A stretch of 64,000 nucleotides of DNA from Pontederia crassipes (lineage: Eukaryota; Streptophyta; Magnoliopsida; Commelinales; Pontederiaceae): NCBI GenBank assembly GCA_030549335.1, contig CM060183.1, forward strand, positions 26,548,552 to 26,612,551. The letters run 5' to 3'. The notes beneath the pieces were generated by a model. The model was not told the DNA's origin. It saw only the letters and a list, made by a program, of their open reading frames with translations, and made no database searches. The translations under genes and the position numbers were made by a program. Positions within the stretch are counted from its first letter, which is position 1. The number at the start of each line of letters is the position of its first letter. Below, piece by piece: positions 13,040 to 26,524 of this stretch.

Positions 13040-16000
13040 TCTCCGGTGATCACCCCCACGGGCAAATGGTCCTTAGAGGGAATGCTCAAGTAAGTCATGA
13101 TACATATTCTCATGACACACTAACCTCTTTAGTTCTTAGTAGATTTGTCGATGATAGCAAGCGACATACTATTGATGAGAGCTTATCTGATAAGCATCAA
13201 TTGGGGGACCTTGACCTCCAACCCTCATCGTGTCCCATATCAGAGAAGACGAAGGCACAGCTTGGACCCCTCACGTTAGGATCTTCTCAAGTTGCTAGTC
13301 TAACAAGAAAGTCAAGGGTGCCTCTAATAAGAAAGGTAAGTTTGTAACTACTGATGCCCCGCTCACTCCACCTGCTTTATGTGAAAGCCCTTCTACACAC
13401 GACGCCAATGGGGAGCACGAAAAGCACATGCAGGTGTTATATTGGAACTATGAAGGCACGATTAGATCGCAACCAAAACCTTAATATATATTATATTTTG
13501 CATGAAACACATGTGTGTAATAAGGCATTGTAGGTCATTAAATGATTTGGACTGCATTGGAAGGGTACCTTCCTCATTGGTGTCTGGTGGTATTATCCTT
13601 GTTTGGAAGGACTAGGACGTATAGATTATCCCACTCCTCTCCTCCTCGCAAATTTTATGTCTATGTTACATGTGATGATTTGTCTTTCTTGATTTTTTTG
13701 CATGTATATAAGCACATTGCCTACGATGCCTAGGTCACTTTTATGAAAATCTCTTTGTGACTTAGATAGGCATTTCGTGGGCATTGACATGATACTTTAA
13801 TTACATCCTTAATCTTGACGACAAACGGCGATGATATCCCTTGCTCCCCTCCCACTTCACTTGTGCAACACTCATTTGCAAGTTGGATAGACTCCTGGTA
13901 AACCATTATTGGATTATCATGTTACCTATTTTCACCCTCTCAACTTTGCCTCGAGGAGCCTCACATCATTCACCCCTTATATTATTAACCTTGCACCACA
14001 GTATAAAACCAACAACCTAAAAATATAATTAAACATGTATATGACTTGTTCTCTAGATTTATCACTTAACCACAAACTTGAACGAGTTAAGTTTGAAACC
14101 TTAAAATGGAATCACAAGATCTTGAATAACTTGGAGCTCTGGGCTAAGAAAACTCAAGATAACATTGCCTACCTCGAGCATAAGGATGAAACTCTTGGTC
14201 TCTCGCGTTTTGAATCGAACTTCCTTAAACCAACCTTATACAAGCATGCCATGTGGACAAAAACACTTCCTTTTTCACTTAACACCCTCACGAGATATAG
14301 GAAAAAATGCCATCGTAGATATCAAATACTCCAAGGGTAACACACTTTTTGATGATTTCCAATATTAGACAAGCCTTTGTAACACATTACTAAACCTTGG
14401 GGCAACCTCAGCCTATCTCCGCCGCCCCTCTGGGTGATTGTCCCCCTCCCCACTATACTGAGCGATGTCCAGGCTGCTTCATTGGTTTTCATAGCAACAG
14501 TGGAAGAGAGGCGTTTTATCTCTAGTAGCTCCCCGAGAAAAGCCCATAAATCCATTGGGTTCACTACTAAGTTTTATCGTAACTATTGAGAAATCATTGG
14601 TCCCTGAGTTATTGATGAGGTATTGAAAATCTTCCACACTAACTCTCTATCTACTTATTAGGGACACACTTCTTTGATCTTTATCCATAAGGTCCTAAAA
14701 TGAGACTATAGACTCATTTTATTATGTAATGCACTATATCGCTTGATTGTTAAAATCTTTGCCAACTAAGTTAGGCCTTGTTTCAATGGCCTACTTAACA
14801 TTAATAAACTTCCCCCTCTATTCAATGCAAGGATACACATTTGCATTAGCTCCCAAACTTCACATGTGTTATTAATGGTTCTGAGTTAATGCCCTTTAAA
14901 AGTAATCTGAATCCATCAGGGAGACCTCTTATTATCCTGTATCTTCATCATCATCTCTCATATTTTCTCCACTTTATAAAACAACAACGTTAGAAATGGC
15001 TCCATTATCACTTTCTCCAGAGGGGCTTATTCCTTAACCCATTTGCTTTTTACTGGTGATATCTTAATATGCACCACTGCAAGTAGATTGAATTGCAAAA
15101 TCCTCAATGAAATATTCGCCTTGTTCTCCTAACTTATGACTAAGTTGTTAACCCTAACAATTCCAAAATCTACTTTCCTCCAAGGTTAGCTCCTAGATGC
15201 CGCACTCATTTTTTTTCCTAGGTTACCCCGTGGGAAACTTTTCCTTCACGTACTTTGGAGTTTCCATCTCCCTTAAAGTCATCCCAATTTCAATTCCAAA
15301 TGTCGATAAAGCATCCATAAGATTTTATGGATGGAATACTAGGCTTTTCTCCAAAGCGAATAGACTCACCTTAATCAATTCAACCTTAACTTGCATGTCG
15401 ATCTACAACACTTAGCTCACTACAACCTATTAGATAGCATCATTGAGTCACTTGAGTATTTATCAAGGGATTTCATGTGGAACTTTGACAATAGGGCCTT
15501 GGTGTTAGATATTTTACTACCTTGTCTGCCTCTCTTGATATTCTTAAAATATTCTTGATATTGTTAACCATGCCAACACTCCTCGTTTGTGTTCTAAACA
15601 AATGTGCTATGTTGCATCCCTAGGCATTATAGGTGCATCCACGCCACACAAACTACTCATGGGCTTGAAAAATGATGCTCAAGTTTTTTGCTAATCTCAA
15701 AACTTGAATTTCAAAAGCTCGTCAGTAATAAATTTTCTATTTTTATTTTGGATTACCCTTAAATTTTTAACATTTTCTTTTCTTGGAAGCCCACCTTCCT
15801 AAATATGGATGTCCCCCTCTCATTAATCGACCAGTATCATTCCTAGGCCATCAAAACAATTGGAACCTTCTAATGTTTGTGGATTTATTTGGCAACTCTT
15901 TGGTGCTTTTCTTTTTTTTTTTCGAAGCAAGCCAAGGATGGTGTGTGGATCTGGGCCCTAATGTCCATGATAAAGCTAAATGCAACAATCTATAAGTTTC

Positions 16001-16671
16001 CTACAACCATGCTTTGTTGATTCGTCCATCTGGAACGTTACCATGGCGAAAGATTTAGCATATTAAGGTTCTCCCAAAAGTTCATTGTTTCCTATGGAAG
16101 CTCTTCCACAATCAACTCCTCACCTCAGATGCCATTCTTCATTTCAGTCCATTTATTAATACTACTTGCAAAACCTATAGTCTCTATCTCGAGACAGTGC
16201 ACATCTTTTCTTTACTTGCCCCTTGTCCTCCATCTCTGGTCAATATTTGTAACTTAGCTTGGGGTAACTTTCCAATATTAGTCATCTTGCTCCCTAAGGA
16301 AGAGGGTGCAAATATGTATCAATATGATAGCTCCTCATTTCTTTCTCCTTTCATTCAATGCTTTTGGTAAAATTAGAATTAGCAAAAAATGCATACTTTC
16401 GTTCATTGCGTGCAACCGCTAGAAGAATATGGGAGACAATTATGATAGTCAAGTGGGAGCCACCCTTGCCTTGCTGAGTACATTTGAACTCAAACATGTT
16501 CTTTACAAGACCTGAGGAGGCAGGGGTAATGGTTTCATTCTCGGAGTCGACGATGATCATTTTCACTTTGTAGGGGCTAGTTCGCATGTTGGATCTTCTC
16601 TTTTGGAGCTCGAGGCATGGGCACTCTTGCTGGGAATTCAAAATGTGTTTCGCTTGAAATTTCCCATGTTT
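13040..16671 (+). mobile_element. Decayed L1-type LINE, 5' and central part
   Basis: Pieces of a plant L1 element appear in order in shifting frames. At 13066-13347 there is an ORF1-like tail. At about 13434 there is an endonuclease start (VLYWNYEG for the usual VxxWNxRG). At about 14690-14770 there is a remnant resembling RLILLCNALYRLIVKIFAN. At about 15030-15070 the YADD box is degraded to LLFTGDILIC. At 15190-15410 a run includes FTYFGVSISLKVIPISI and WNTRLFSKANRLTLINSTL. At 16590-16660 an RNase H-like block (ELEAWALLLGIQ) is cut by the CACTA insertion. Many stops and frameshifts show that it is dead. Confidence 0.85.
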
Positions 16672-19600
16672 CACTTCAAGAAAATAAGGTATCTGTGACG
16701 GATAATTTTGTCACAATATAAGCGTATTCAATCACAAATGTTCTTTTGGATGGACTTGTGACAATCTACGTCCGTCACAGATTTTTGACCCACAAATTGT
16801 GTTGTGACGAATTTTTGTTGTCACAAAATTATTTGTGACGACTACGACCGTCACAAGATTAAAAAAGTCCTGTCACAAAAATTTGATAAAATAATTAATA
16901 AAATGAGTATTCCATCATAAATGTGATAATTTTATGACGGATTATTGATTACTAATTTATGACGAATATATGTTGTGATGATTTTTATGACAGATTTGTG
17001 ATGTTTAGTTGTGATCATTTTGTGACGATTATGATTGTGATAGACTTGTGACAAAGCTTCCATAGACATTTTGTGATAAAATTGCGATGATTTGTTATTA
17101 ATTATTTTGATGAAATTGTGACAGAACTTTATGAAATTAATTAGTGTGATAAATTTGTTACAAACTATTTTTATGAAACATTGTGACAATTATGTGATAA
17201 TTTATTTTTTAAATAGGCTAATATACATAAAAATTAAACAATAAAAATCATATAACGCAAGATACTAAAACTTCCATTTCTAAGCTTACTAAAGATCATA
17301 CAGTCCAAACATTTGTAGTTAAAATATTCAAAATATTAAATTCACTACACGATTTTTTATTATTCAAATTTAGCCAAGAATTTTCAGTAAATTGTAATCA
17401 CATAATAAAAACTCTCCACACAAGTAAAACTATTGACTAACAACAACATATCATTCATATTCAACATTCATATTGACATTTGCATTCGACTATTTACATA
17501 CATGTAGTTGCAAATTAAACACCCCCCACCCTCACACAAGTGACTTGCTGTCAAAACAAAAACAAAAAGGAGGTTAGGTCTAATATTTCTAAGACGTGAC
17601 TTCCACCTTTGCCACCAAGTTCAAAGCTGAGCAAGTGAGGCCCTTCATCAACTAAATTTCAATGCTTTGGGTTACACATTTTTAGTTCTTCTGACTAGTG
17701 ACGAAATAAAGTGTTATGTATCCACGATCAACTTTCATGCCTCCAACACTTCCAGTTCAAGATAGTGGTTTTCCATCCTAAAAAAAATTAAGATATAAAT
17801 ATTTCATGCATGAAAAACAAATATAACCATTTTGAACACATATACATATATACAATACATATATGTGCATTTATATACATATATAAATCATTCTAAGAAT
17901 AAACATTTACATCCAAGTTAATATGTTGAACAACCTGCAAAAAAAAAAAGAGGAAACCACTAAAAAAGAATTCGTACATAAATTACTAAAGAACATGTTC
18001 ATTGGCATGAAATTAAAAACCTTACTTTCTTCTAACAGATTTAACCAACCTTTGGGAATGGGAAGCCATTTATCTTTTTTTCTCCATTCATGACCATTAT
18101 GTTATGGTGCAATTGTGACTACTTGCCAGGAATCTAAATGCATATTCAAAAGAAAATAGAGAACACATATAATTTCAGAAGATTGACAACACTTTTTGTT
18201 TAGCTACAAAGCTTCAAAATCAAGCATAATTCTTTTAAAAATTTGATAAGTAATTTAAAGGCCACACACAAAGCATGAGTTTCCGAGGAAAAAAAACTAT
18301 AAGTCTAAATAATACCTAGAGAAAACTCCAAGAGTTAAGCCGAAGCTCTGAACATATTAATTTGTTGCTAATAAGTTTTGCATAAAATATGACAAAATAG
18401 TCAAATTACACCTAACATACCTTGTTCTATGGATTAAAGAATATTAATCTCCATATACCTGGTTCTGCAAATTACACATAACATATTAATCTGGATGCCT
18501 GCAGCCTGCTCATAATTAAAGAATTTGACTACTCATAGTACCATTGCACTGTTCCATTATACTTGATATTACGAGGGTTTTGGACCTGTGTCAATAGACA
18601 CAATAAATCATAATTAAGAAGTTTTAGTATAAGAAGAATACATAATCATGACACAGGAGCAACAGCGGTTCGAGAACTACAAAAGGGATACATAAGTTAA
18701 AACCAATAATTCATTTATCAATATTTGAACTTATATTGCTATCATCGTTTCATATGAAATGCAGAAGCGGTTTAGTACCAAAGACTTAAAGTACAAAGTA
18801 GGCAATATTAAAACTACAAGTCCCAATAAATGACTTTGATCCATAAAAGTTGACTCTTATTGTCTTATCCTTAAGCTGATAGATGAGCTTGTATTGCTAA
18901 ACAAAAGGCATGATTAAAGAAATTTCATATGACCTTTTTTCTAAAACAAAGTTGTGGCAGGAAGCATCACTGTCAACAATGGAGGACGTTAATGCTTAGA
19001 AACAGTATTAACAATGAAAAAAACATAGAGATGTGGCAATAAGCACAAGAAAAGATTAGATATATCAGTGAAATAAAAAGGCATCACGTCATGAATCAAA
19101 TGAGATGCTTGCATACTTAAAATGAAAGCTTGATGAGCACTGGGCGGCTAGTGGAAACTTTGTGCTTGACTTCCTGACTTCTGAGCAGAGAGAGAGAGAG
19201 AGTTGTTTGAAAATAGCTGCAATCCCATTTCCCATAATGACTGTACATTTGGATTTTGCTTAACATAAGTTCCGTCGCTAGCTAGAGCTATGCCACAGAT
19301 TGTTAATATTTGGAGACAAAAATCCTGCTAACATTTCTCCACCAGTGATATGAACACACCAAGTCCCACAAATGAAGACAGAGCCATAAATAAGTGTACT
19401 TCACATTACTTTTGTATCCATTGATAAAGATTTCCGCCCATTTTTTGCAGACAAGGATTATTATTGACAGCCTGGGAAAATCAGGAGGCCATGAAAATTT
19501 AGAACAAAAAGAAGACACATCATAGCTCAAGAATTTGTAATCGCATGTATATGATCATAATATATAACAATTAACAAGACTTCAATGCAAATCTGTACAA

Positions 19601-21188
19601 AAATCTTAAGCAGATTTTAATCAGGAACTAAAATGAGGAGGAACGAAAAATAAATAAAAATCACTTGCACTTAATGAGTCTGCAGCCATCAATGACCTTG
19701 CACTATGGGCATCTCTGCCACTTGAGATTGGCGGCCAACTCGTTGAGCAGCATGTCCCCCCTCATAGGGCTACAGACGTCCTCGTTGGGGCTCCAGACGT
19801 CCTCACAGTTCACGCCGTCATGCCACGACACCATGCATTGAGGGCAGAACAACCGCTCACAGTGCGGCCACTTGGTCAGGCACGAGCTCGTCTGTGCCGA
19901 CGCCTTCCAGCAGACCGCGGCAGTCATTGTATGGGCAATAGAACTTGTCCACGACCATGGACTCACATAGGGATCGACACCAACACTCGAACGTCCCAGG
20001 GAGTGAAGGCCTTTCAGTCGCCCGGATCCGGCATGCCGCGTCGGCACTCCGGCAAGGGCATCCGATTAGGATCGCGCCGTCGTGGAGCTTCACCAACACG
20101 TACTGGTGCACGCAGGGGGAGGAGAACTGGTGGGCGCAAGGCTTGACATCGACGGCCGCCCTAGTACGAGAGGCGGCCGCCGAGGCCTGCCTCGACGTGT
20201 GTGGTGGCTGCCGAAGCCACCTCTCGCTGCCAAAGTTGATCCGTCCGCGCCGGCGTGTGCGAGGGAAGAAGACACGAGGAACACGAGGTCGATGAACGTA
20301 CTTGCTTGTACAAGAAGAGGATTGTGCACTGGAAGCCTCCTCTCAATGCCGAAGCCGTGCTGAAATCTCGGTGTGTGGGAGAGAAGAAGATGAGGGGTCG
20401 ACTGACTGCTTGCAGAAGAAGATACTGCAAAAAGAAAAATTAGGTTAAACTAGGATTACTTATACCCTAAATTATTATTACGGTAAAAACAAAACTTTTT
20501 TGACTTTTTTTTGGTAGACAAAGTTTTTTTTTTAACTTTGATCTTAAATTAATAAACATTCTCTATTTATGCTTTCATTATTATTAGAAAATAAAAAACA
20601 ATGCAATATATATATATATATATATTAATTCCTAATCAAAGTTTTAGACTATACGACATTCACAAAAGTTATCTAATCATTAAAAAGATAAATATTAAAA
20701 ATTGAAAGTTGAGATATTTGTTTATCTTTTATTAATGACATTAATTCTTGAAAATAATATGAAAACATAAAGTATAATTAAAATGTTTCATTTTTATTTA
20801 ATAACAATATTTAACGATTAGATTTATATCTCTTTGTTAATTATGGTCACTAAAAATCATTTTTCTTATAGTGCCTAGGATTACTATTTGTGATAATATT
20901 GTGACCATAGATAAAAATGTGACTATAATGTGACAAATATATTGTGACGTTTTTATATTTATCACTTTTGGGTCACTAATATTTTAATTAAGTTGGTAGT
21001 CACAAAATCGTCACAAAATTATGATGAATTTCTGACGAATGATCTTGTGACAAATATTATCGTCACACATCAGTCATTAAAATGTCAAATTTATAACGGT
21101 CACAAATTTTTCACAAGCCCATCATATATTGTGACAGAATTATTTCGTCAAAAAAAATTTGTCACACAAACTATGTTTTCTTGTGGTG
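16672..21188. mobile_element. CACTA (En/Spm-type) element, about 4.5 kb, non-autonomous
   Basis: The left terminus is CACTTCAAGAAAATAAGG and the inverted right terminus is CACCACAAGAAAACATAG, close to the plant consensus CACTACAAGAAAA. A 3-bp duplication TTT flanks the element (16669-16671, 21189-21191). Both ends carry dense subterminal repeats based on TTGTGACGAA / GTCACAA (16690-17190 and 20880-21170), the usual transposase-binding layout. The interior is AT-rich except for a GC-rich island at about 19680-20420. No TNPA or TNPD-like reading frame is visible, so movement would need a partner. The LINE sequence resumes on the far side, which proves insertion. Confidence 0.9.
19662..20160 (-). 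pseudogene. Captured RBR-type E3 ubiquitin ligase fragment inside the CACTA element
   Basis: Read on the minus strand, this GC-rich island encodes RING1-to-IBR sequence of the RBR ubiquitin-ligase family. About 20150-20090 gives PCAHQFSSPCVHQYVLVKL (RING1 end), then ILIGCP. About 19970-19900 gives LCESMVVDKFYCPYNDC (IBR start). After a frame change near 19870 it gives PHCERLFCPQCMVSWHDG and LKWQRCP. A TAG stop stands where the next residue of CPxCK should be (about 19701), followed by CKVIDGC and IKCK. Frameshift, nonsense codon and loss of one RING cysteine (CAHQFSSPC) make it a pseudogene. No RING2 is visible. Its base composition contrasts sharply with the surrounding AT-rich element, as expected for transduplicated host sequence. 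Confidence 0.82.
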
Positions 21189-21191
21189 TTT

Positions 21192-21480
21192 ACATTTGCA
21201 CGAATTCCATGAACCTCATATAACTCATCAAGGAGGCTCCTTGACCATGGAGGATTAAAAACTTGATGTATGATATTTGATATGAACTTCAGAATATACA
21301 CCTAGTAGTTATTAAGCACTGCTTTCGAGAGCTCAATCAATGTGCACATTTTTGTGCTAACTTTGATCACATTCGTCATGGTGTTCACTTTTGAGAGAAT
21401 AACCCCCCCCCCCCCCCCCAATCCGAGTCTTCTCCACTTTAATTAATGGATAATCATTTTTATAAAATAAATGAAGCCTT
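21192..21480 (+). mobile_element. 3' part of the decayed LINE, beyond the CACTA insertion
   Basis: At about 21290-21350 the frame reads LVVIKHCFRELNQCAHFCAN, matching the end of a plant LINE RNase H domain (HCFREaNrcAD). This continues the RNase H block that stops at 16671. A poly-C run follows at 21404-21419. The exact LINE end and its target duplication are not clear. Confidence 0.75.
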
Positions 21481-24400
21481 ACTTACTCTTTAAATTCTTT
21501 GGATAATTGGTTAGACTATAGCTAATGTTGTCACAATTTTGGAGGGGATCAAATATCCACAAAGATCAACACGAGAAAATTCTTCGATTAATACAAGATT
21601 ATGTGTGATAACATCATAAGTAAGTGATAGATCCTATAATAGTAGATAAATTAAGTATTTATTTTTCATGTTCATAAAAATAAGCATGCAAATAAGAACA
21701 ACGAGATGTGATTAATACTATATGATCATAAGAATTTTACGTCTATTTTTGAACAATAATAAGAGTGATATATGGCAATCAATTTTTTATCATAATAAAA
21801 AGTCACGCTCCTAAGTTAGTTCATCTTTCACCTTACAAAAAAGAATCATTTCATTATTTCAAGACTTCATTTTTCATTTTGAAAGGATCATAAGTTCATC
21901 ATTGTTCTTTATAGATCATCATTAAGTCATAGTCCTTCTATCATCATTATCATGTAATATTTTTTTATCATTTTATTTTTTTATTTCATTGAGTTGAAAG
22001 AGCATTCCACTTTACAATATGCCATGCGAAACAATATAACTTATACCATAATGGTAGATAATCCATATCACAATAGGTACCTTATTATAAGGAAAGGATG
22101 CATCACTCCTTATTGGTATCAGTTTTGTTACTTTCTATGTTTTGCTTTTACCACAACATGAACAATGGCTCTTAATGTTTTGCCTTTACCATATGACTTC
22201 AATATTGTGCTTTTAGTTTTACTACTTGTCCTCCATTCAATCATTGTTTTTAGTTCCTTTACATTGGTATAGACAATGGCTACTCTTCTTTTTTCATCTT
22301 TTATTTTTCTTAACATATATTTCCATATTTTGGTCACAATGGTTCCAATCAAAGCTCATGGAAGCAAGAGAAATTCCTAATCAATAACATAAATCCTTAA
22401 AAAACCGAGATCAAAAGAAATTGATGTGATTTGAGTTAGATTCTGAAAATCATAAATTCATCCTCTTTGTCAAACTTTCGAACATCTGAAAGTGCTTGTC
22501 TGAATGTTCGAAATTTGAAGGTCATTTGGGTCAATTATGGTCATCCAATCATTCAAAGACCGGTAAACTTTTGGACATCCAATATTAATAGAATTATTTG
22601 ACTATTCCAAGGTTGATGTGCAGCTAGAACCTGTGACCTTACTTAGAACACAAAGTGTCGATTCTCGACCTTAGGGATTTTGGACACTCGAAATAACAAT
22701 GTCAAGTTCATGGGGGTTCATTTTGTTCAATATTTTGGGACGTTCAATCCGAGGTAGTCAAATGGCCGAACAGACGTAGTTAGACATTCAATATTTCAAC
22801 ATCAAGTAAGATTTGCATGATTACCTTTTCGATCATTGGCTCAATGATGATCAGATGTCCAAAAAAAGTGCAACGATGTTTTTTATTGGAAATTTCAGAC
22901 GTCCAAAATTTTGTCTCATATGATTTTTTTAGCAGGACCACAAGTCATTATAAAAGTTCTTAAACTTTGAAGTAATTTTCAAATACAAACATTCATAAAC
23001 TTATCAAATTAACATATGTATAGTTAGAAGCCATTTGTAATAATTTCTAAATCAATTTCATCATTAAATGAAACATAAGTTCATTCAACGTCTTTTCCAT
23101 TTTCATTTCATAAACAACCATAAGGAATCATTCATATGACCAATTTACGATAATTAAATCATAACTATAGGGGATCATCTAGGCATACATCAAGGCTCTG
23201 ATGTAATCCATTTCATGCATAACATTTTAGTCATAAAAATAAACATACTTAAGTTCACTTTCATACATTTAACACTTAATATTTATAGTTGAGAACAGTG
23301 ACGAAGTCAAAGATCAATTTCATTGGGTTCACTAATTACAATTCTAAGCGTCATATAATTTCAACATAATATATATATATTAAATAGTTATTACTTTGTA
23401 ATTGTTTAAAAACATTTAAATAACTATCAAATATATATCATTATATTATTACTTTATTATTAAATAAATTTTTTTATAAATTCTAAGATGAATCTTATAT
23501 CTTTTTTTTTAATTTTTGCACTCATAAATTTAAGATTTCATAACTTACATGTGTAGACAAAAAAAATTATAAAAATGATATAATTGAATAAGAGAATAAT
23601 GACTTATTTGAAAATTAATATATTTGATATATGAGAATAATTAAATGTTAGTGAATAGTAAATTACAATTCAAAGAGTAAATTATAATAACCTTTGGTTG
23701 AAAAAAGTTATAGCATCGTTAAAAGGAAAAACAATTGAATAAAAGTATACACGTTCTAGACAATCACATAATTAAATAATATAAATATAACTGATATTTT
23801 CACTCAAATTTCAGATCCTAGAGAAATTTTGATAAATCGCAAAATTAAATAAGAGAAGGAATATGTCGAATGATTTATATTATTATTTATAATATATCTA
23901 AAATAAGAGAGTAATTGAATATCAGTGATTCAAGATTATTAGTAAATTATAATTAAAATAATAAAAAAATATTACCTTTTGGTTGCTAAAAGTTATAAAA
24001 TATTAAAATAAAAAAGTTAAGTAGAAAAAATATATAATATAAAATTTGTATAGCTAAATACTATAAATATAATTAAATTTTTTATACTGAATACTTACTT
24101 ATGATAATAAAACAAAAATGTGAAAGGGGCAGCCTACAACGCACGGACTTGGAGAGACACCTTTAAAACCATTGAAATGATTGACTAACAAATAATTATT
24201 TATATTTTTAGTGACCGCACTCGTACCCATGGTCACTCGGGTGCTGGTTGAGTACTAACATCAATTTTAAGTCCTAAAATACTTAAAAAGACCATCAAAA
24301 TACAGAGAAAAATATATACGTACAGCATTTAATATAAAATGAGTGTAGAGCATTAATTTTACTTATTAAATTAATAAAATAATTATATATTAATTTAAAA

Positions 24401-25640
24401 TATATATTAAATAGTAAAGATAATTAAAATCAAGATAATCGAATTATCCGATCATCGTCATTAAGTCATGTTAACAAACATGACTAATTCAATAATTATA
24501 ATTTATTTAGCCTTAGATGATGCATTTTTATTATCAAATTATCCAAATGAATATATATAATTTAGAGCGGGGTGTTATGCATACTCATTAACCTCCAAAA
24601 TCTATCTTATTTCAATATAATAATATTTCTAAAAGGTAGAATAAATAACATCAAGTAAACATATTTGATTAAATATAAAGTATAGTATAAAATTTTTAAA
24701 TTATCAAATTAAAGTTACATAATGTGATAGAAAAATATTAAATTTGTATAAAAAATTATTATATCAATAATAAAAAATTGATGACTTACGAACTAACTAC
24801 ATAAATAAAAAATGGGCTTCATGAGCTTTAAGTATGATCCTAATTTAAGCGAATTAATTTTGTTAAATAAGAAAATCACCATAAATTATAATCGTACCTC
24901 TAGTTTTTTTCTTTAATTTTTATTATATCATTTTGGGTTGAGCAGTTTTGTTATATTGGTCATATTTTTCTTGCAATCCTACCGCGCACTCACTTTATTT
25001 CCTAATATTATAATATATGTAATTATGAAATTAATTACTTATATATTATTTAGTCTATGTATAAAACATGGTGAACTTATTATTTTGTTGTCGTTGTTAT
25101 ACAATACAACCTAATAATATGTACAGTTATATACTAAATAGTACATACATATAGTCTCGTACTCCTATAGTATACATTGATCATTAACTTATTACTTATA
25201 TTTATTACGCAAACTTATTAATTATAAAGTATATGCTATTACTATTAGTCTATAACTCTACATCTCTATATCTAAATATCTATAATAATATTTAATATTG
25301 TAATATGATATATTTTATACATATATAATATATCCATTAATTGCTAATATCAAAGCACTATTTAGAGAAAAAAAATGCATATCTAAAGTTTACACATATG
25401 GACCAACGTAAAATTTCATAATGGACATTAATGTAGAAAGTTATAATAACTTTGATGTATTAAATAATTTAAGTAATTATCTACTGAATTGACAAAAATT
25501 CTTTTTTGATTTACAACTTCAAATTTCTCTACTATTTACTATTACTTAGTTACTAACTTACCACATGATCATAGTATATAAAAATATATTATATGTAATG
25601 TATATTTGGATTTTTTTGTTCGGAGGAAAAATTATATCAA
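21481..25640. other. AT-rich intergenic DNA without genes
   Basis: About 4 kb, mostly AT. Two loosely similar stretches (23570-23740 and 23850-24030, both with AATAAGAGAA and TTACCTTTTGGTTG-like words) suggest an old duplicated or transposon-derived segment. The 75-codon Lys-rich minus-strand frame at 22128-22352 has no recognisable domain. I see no exon, promoter or RNA gene. Confidence 0.45.
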
Positions 25641-25647
25641 ATGCTCT

Positions 25648-25950
25648 CCAACTTCACTTTGTAACAGCGATGTTCTTCATCTTTTAACTTATTTCACTGA
25701 ATGCCCTTTTTACTTAGAATAGATGGTCTCTCGATTTTTCGTCTACGTGGCTATCTCCTCTCTCCTTCACGTAATGCCATGCTATCATTTTTTATTATTT
25801 TTTTAATAACGTCAGACGGTTGATTACGTGGAGGAGAGAGGAGATAGTCATGTAGACGAAAAATTGGGAGATCGTCTATTCTAAGTAGAAAGGGCATTCA
25901 GTAAAATAAATTAAAAGATGAAGGGCATCGTTGTTACAAAGTGAAGTTGA
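25648..25950. mobile_element. Foldback MITE, about 300 bp
   Basis: Two arms of about 120 bp are inverted copies. The left includes CAACTTCACTTTGTAACAGC, TGAATGCCCTTTTTACTTAG and TCGTCTACGTGGCTATCTCC. The right carries the complements ending GTTACAAAGTGAAGTTG. The centre is a short AT-rich loop (about 25775-25820). There is no coding capacity. The exact termini and target duplication were not resolved. Confidence 0.85.
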
Positions 25951-26081
25951 AGATTATAGCTGAGCAAACCTTAAAGTTTGAGGGCATTTATCTGTGCTTA
26001 CCTCTCTTAAATTATAGTTTTTTTAAGTAACTTATAAACTTGAATATTAATATTTTATTTCCTCTGAACTTTTTAAACATT

Positions 26082-26288
26082 CGGTCCCAAGCCCGGATAA
26101 AGGAGAAGGATTGTGTTAGGCCCCGACAGCCAGCGTAAAATCCTGTCGAATCTTATGAACAAGGATCAACGAATATAATCTATTGGTGAATAATATACCG
26201 AAAGATTTGATTACTAGTAGAGCGAAATGACATCGTATGATCCATGTAGATGATCCCACCTAGTGGGATAAGACTTTGTTGTTGTTGT
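26082..26288 (+). mobile_element. Au SINE, copy 1 (with an internal insertion)
   Basis: It has the Au SINE body (CGGTCCCAAGCCCGGATAA, GTTAGGCCCCGACAGCCAGC, CCCACCTAGTGGGATAAG) and the GTT-repeat tail. A perfect 17-bp target duplication TGAACTTTTTAAACATT flanks it (26065-26081 and 26289-26305). About 50 extra AT-rich bases lie inside (about 26175-26225), absent from the copies at 46081 and 50137. Confidence 0.95.
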
Positions 26289-26524
26289 TGAACTTTTTAA
26301 ACATTATTAGTTGCCTCGAAGTGGTAACGAAGTTAAATTTGATATATTTTTTAAGTTATTATTAATTTGTACTCTTAGATAGTAAAATAGTATCGGAAAA
26401 GTAGAATGAGGGGTCAATTCATTAAAGATGTACAGCTTTTTTCGATGTTTTTCCATTTTCTATCAAGTTTAGGTAAAAATAATTTAATAAATAAACACTA
26501 CTAATATCAATCATTTGTATTTAG

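Noticed and set aside
19820..20440. Several plus-strand frames over the GC-rich island
   Set aside because: They are antisense shadows of the RBR fragment; only the minus strand gives family motifs.
22128..22352. Lys-rich 74-codon minus-strand frame
   Set aside because: Low-complexity, AT-rich, no motif and no promoter; probably chance.
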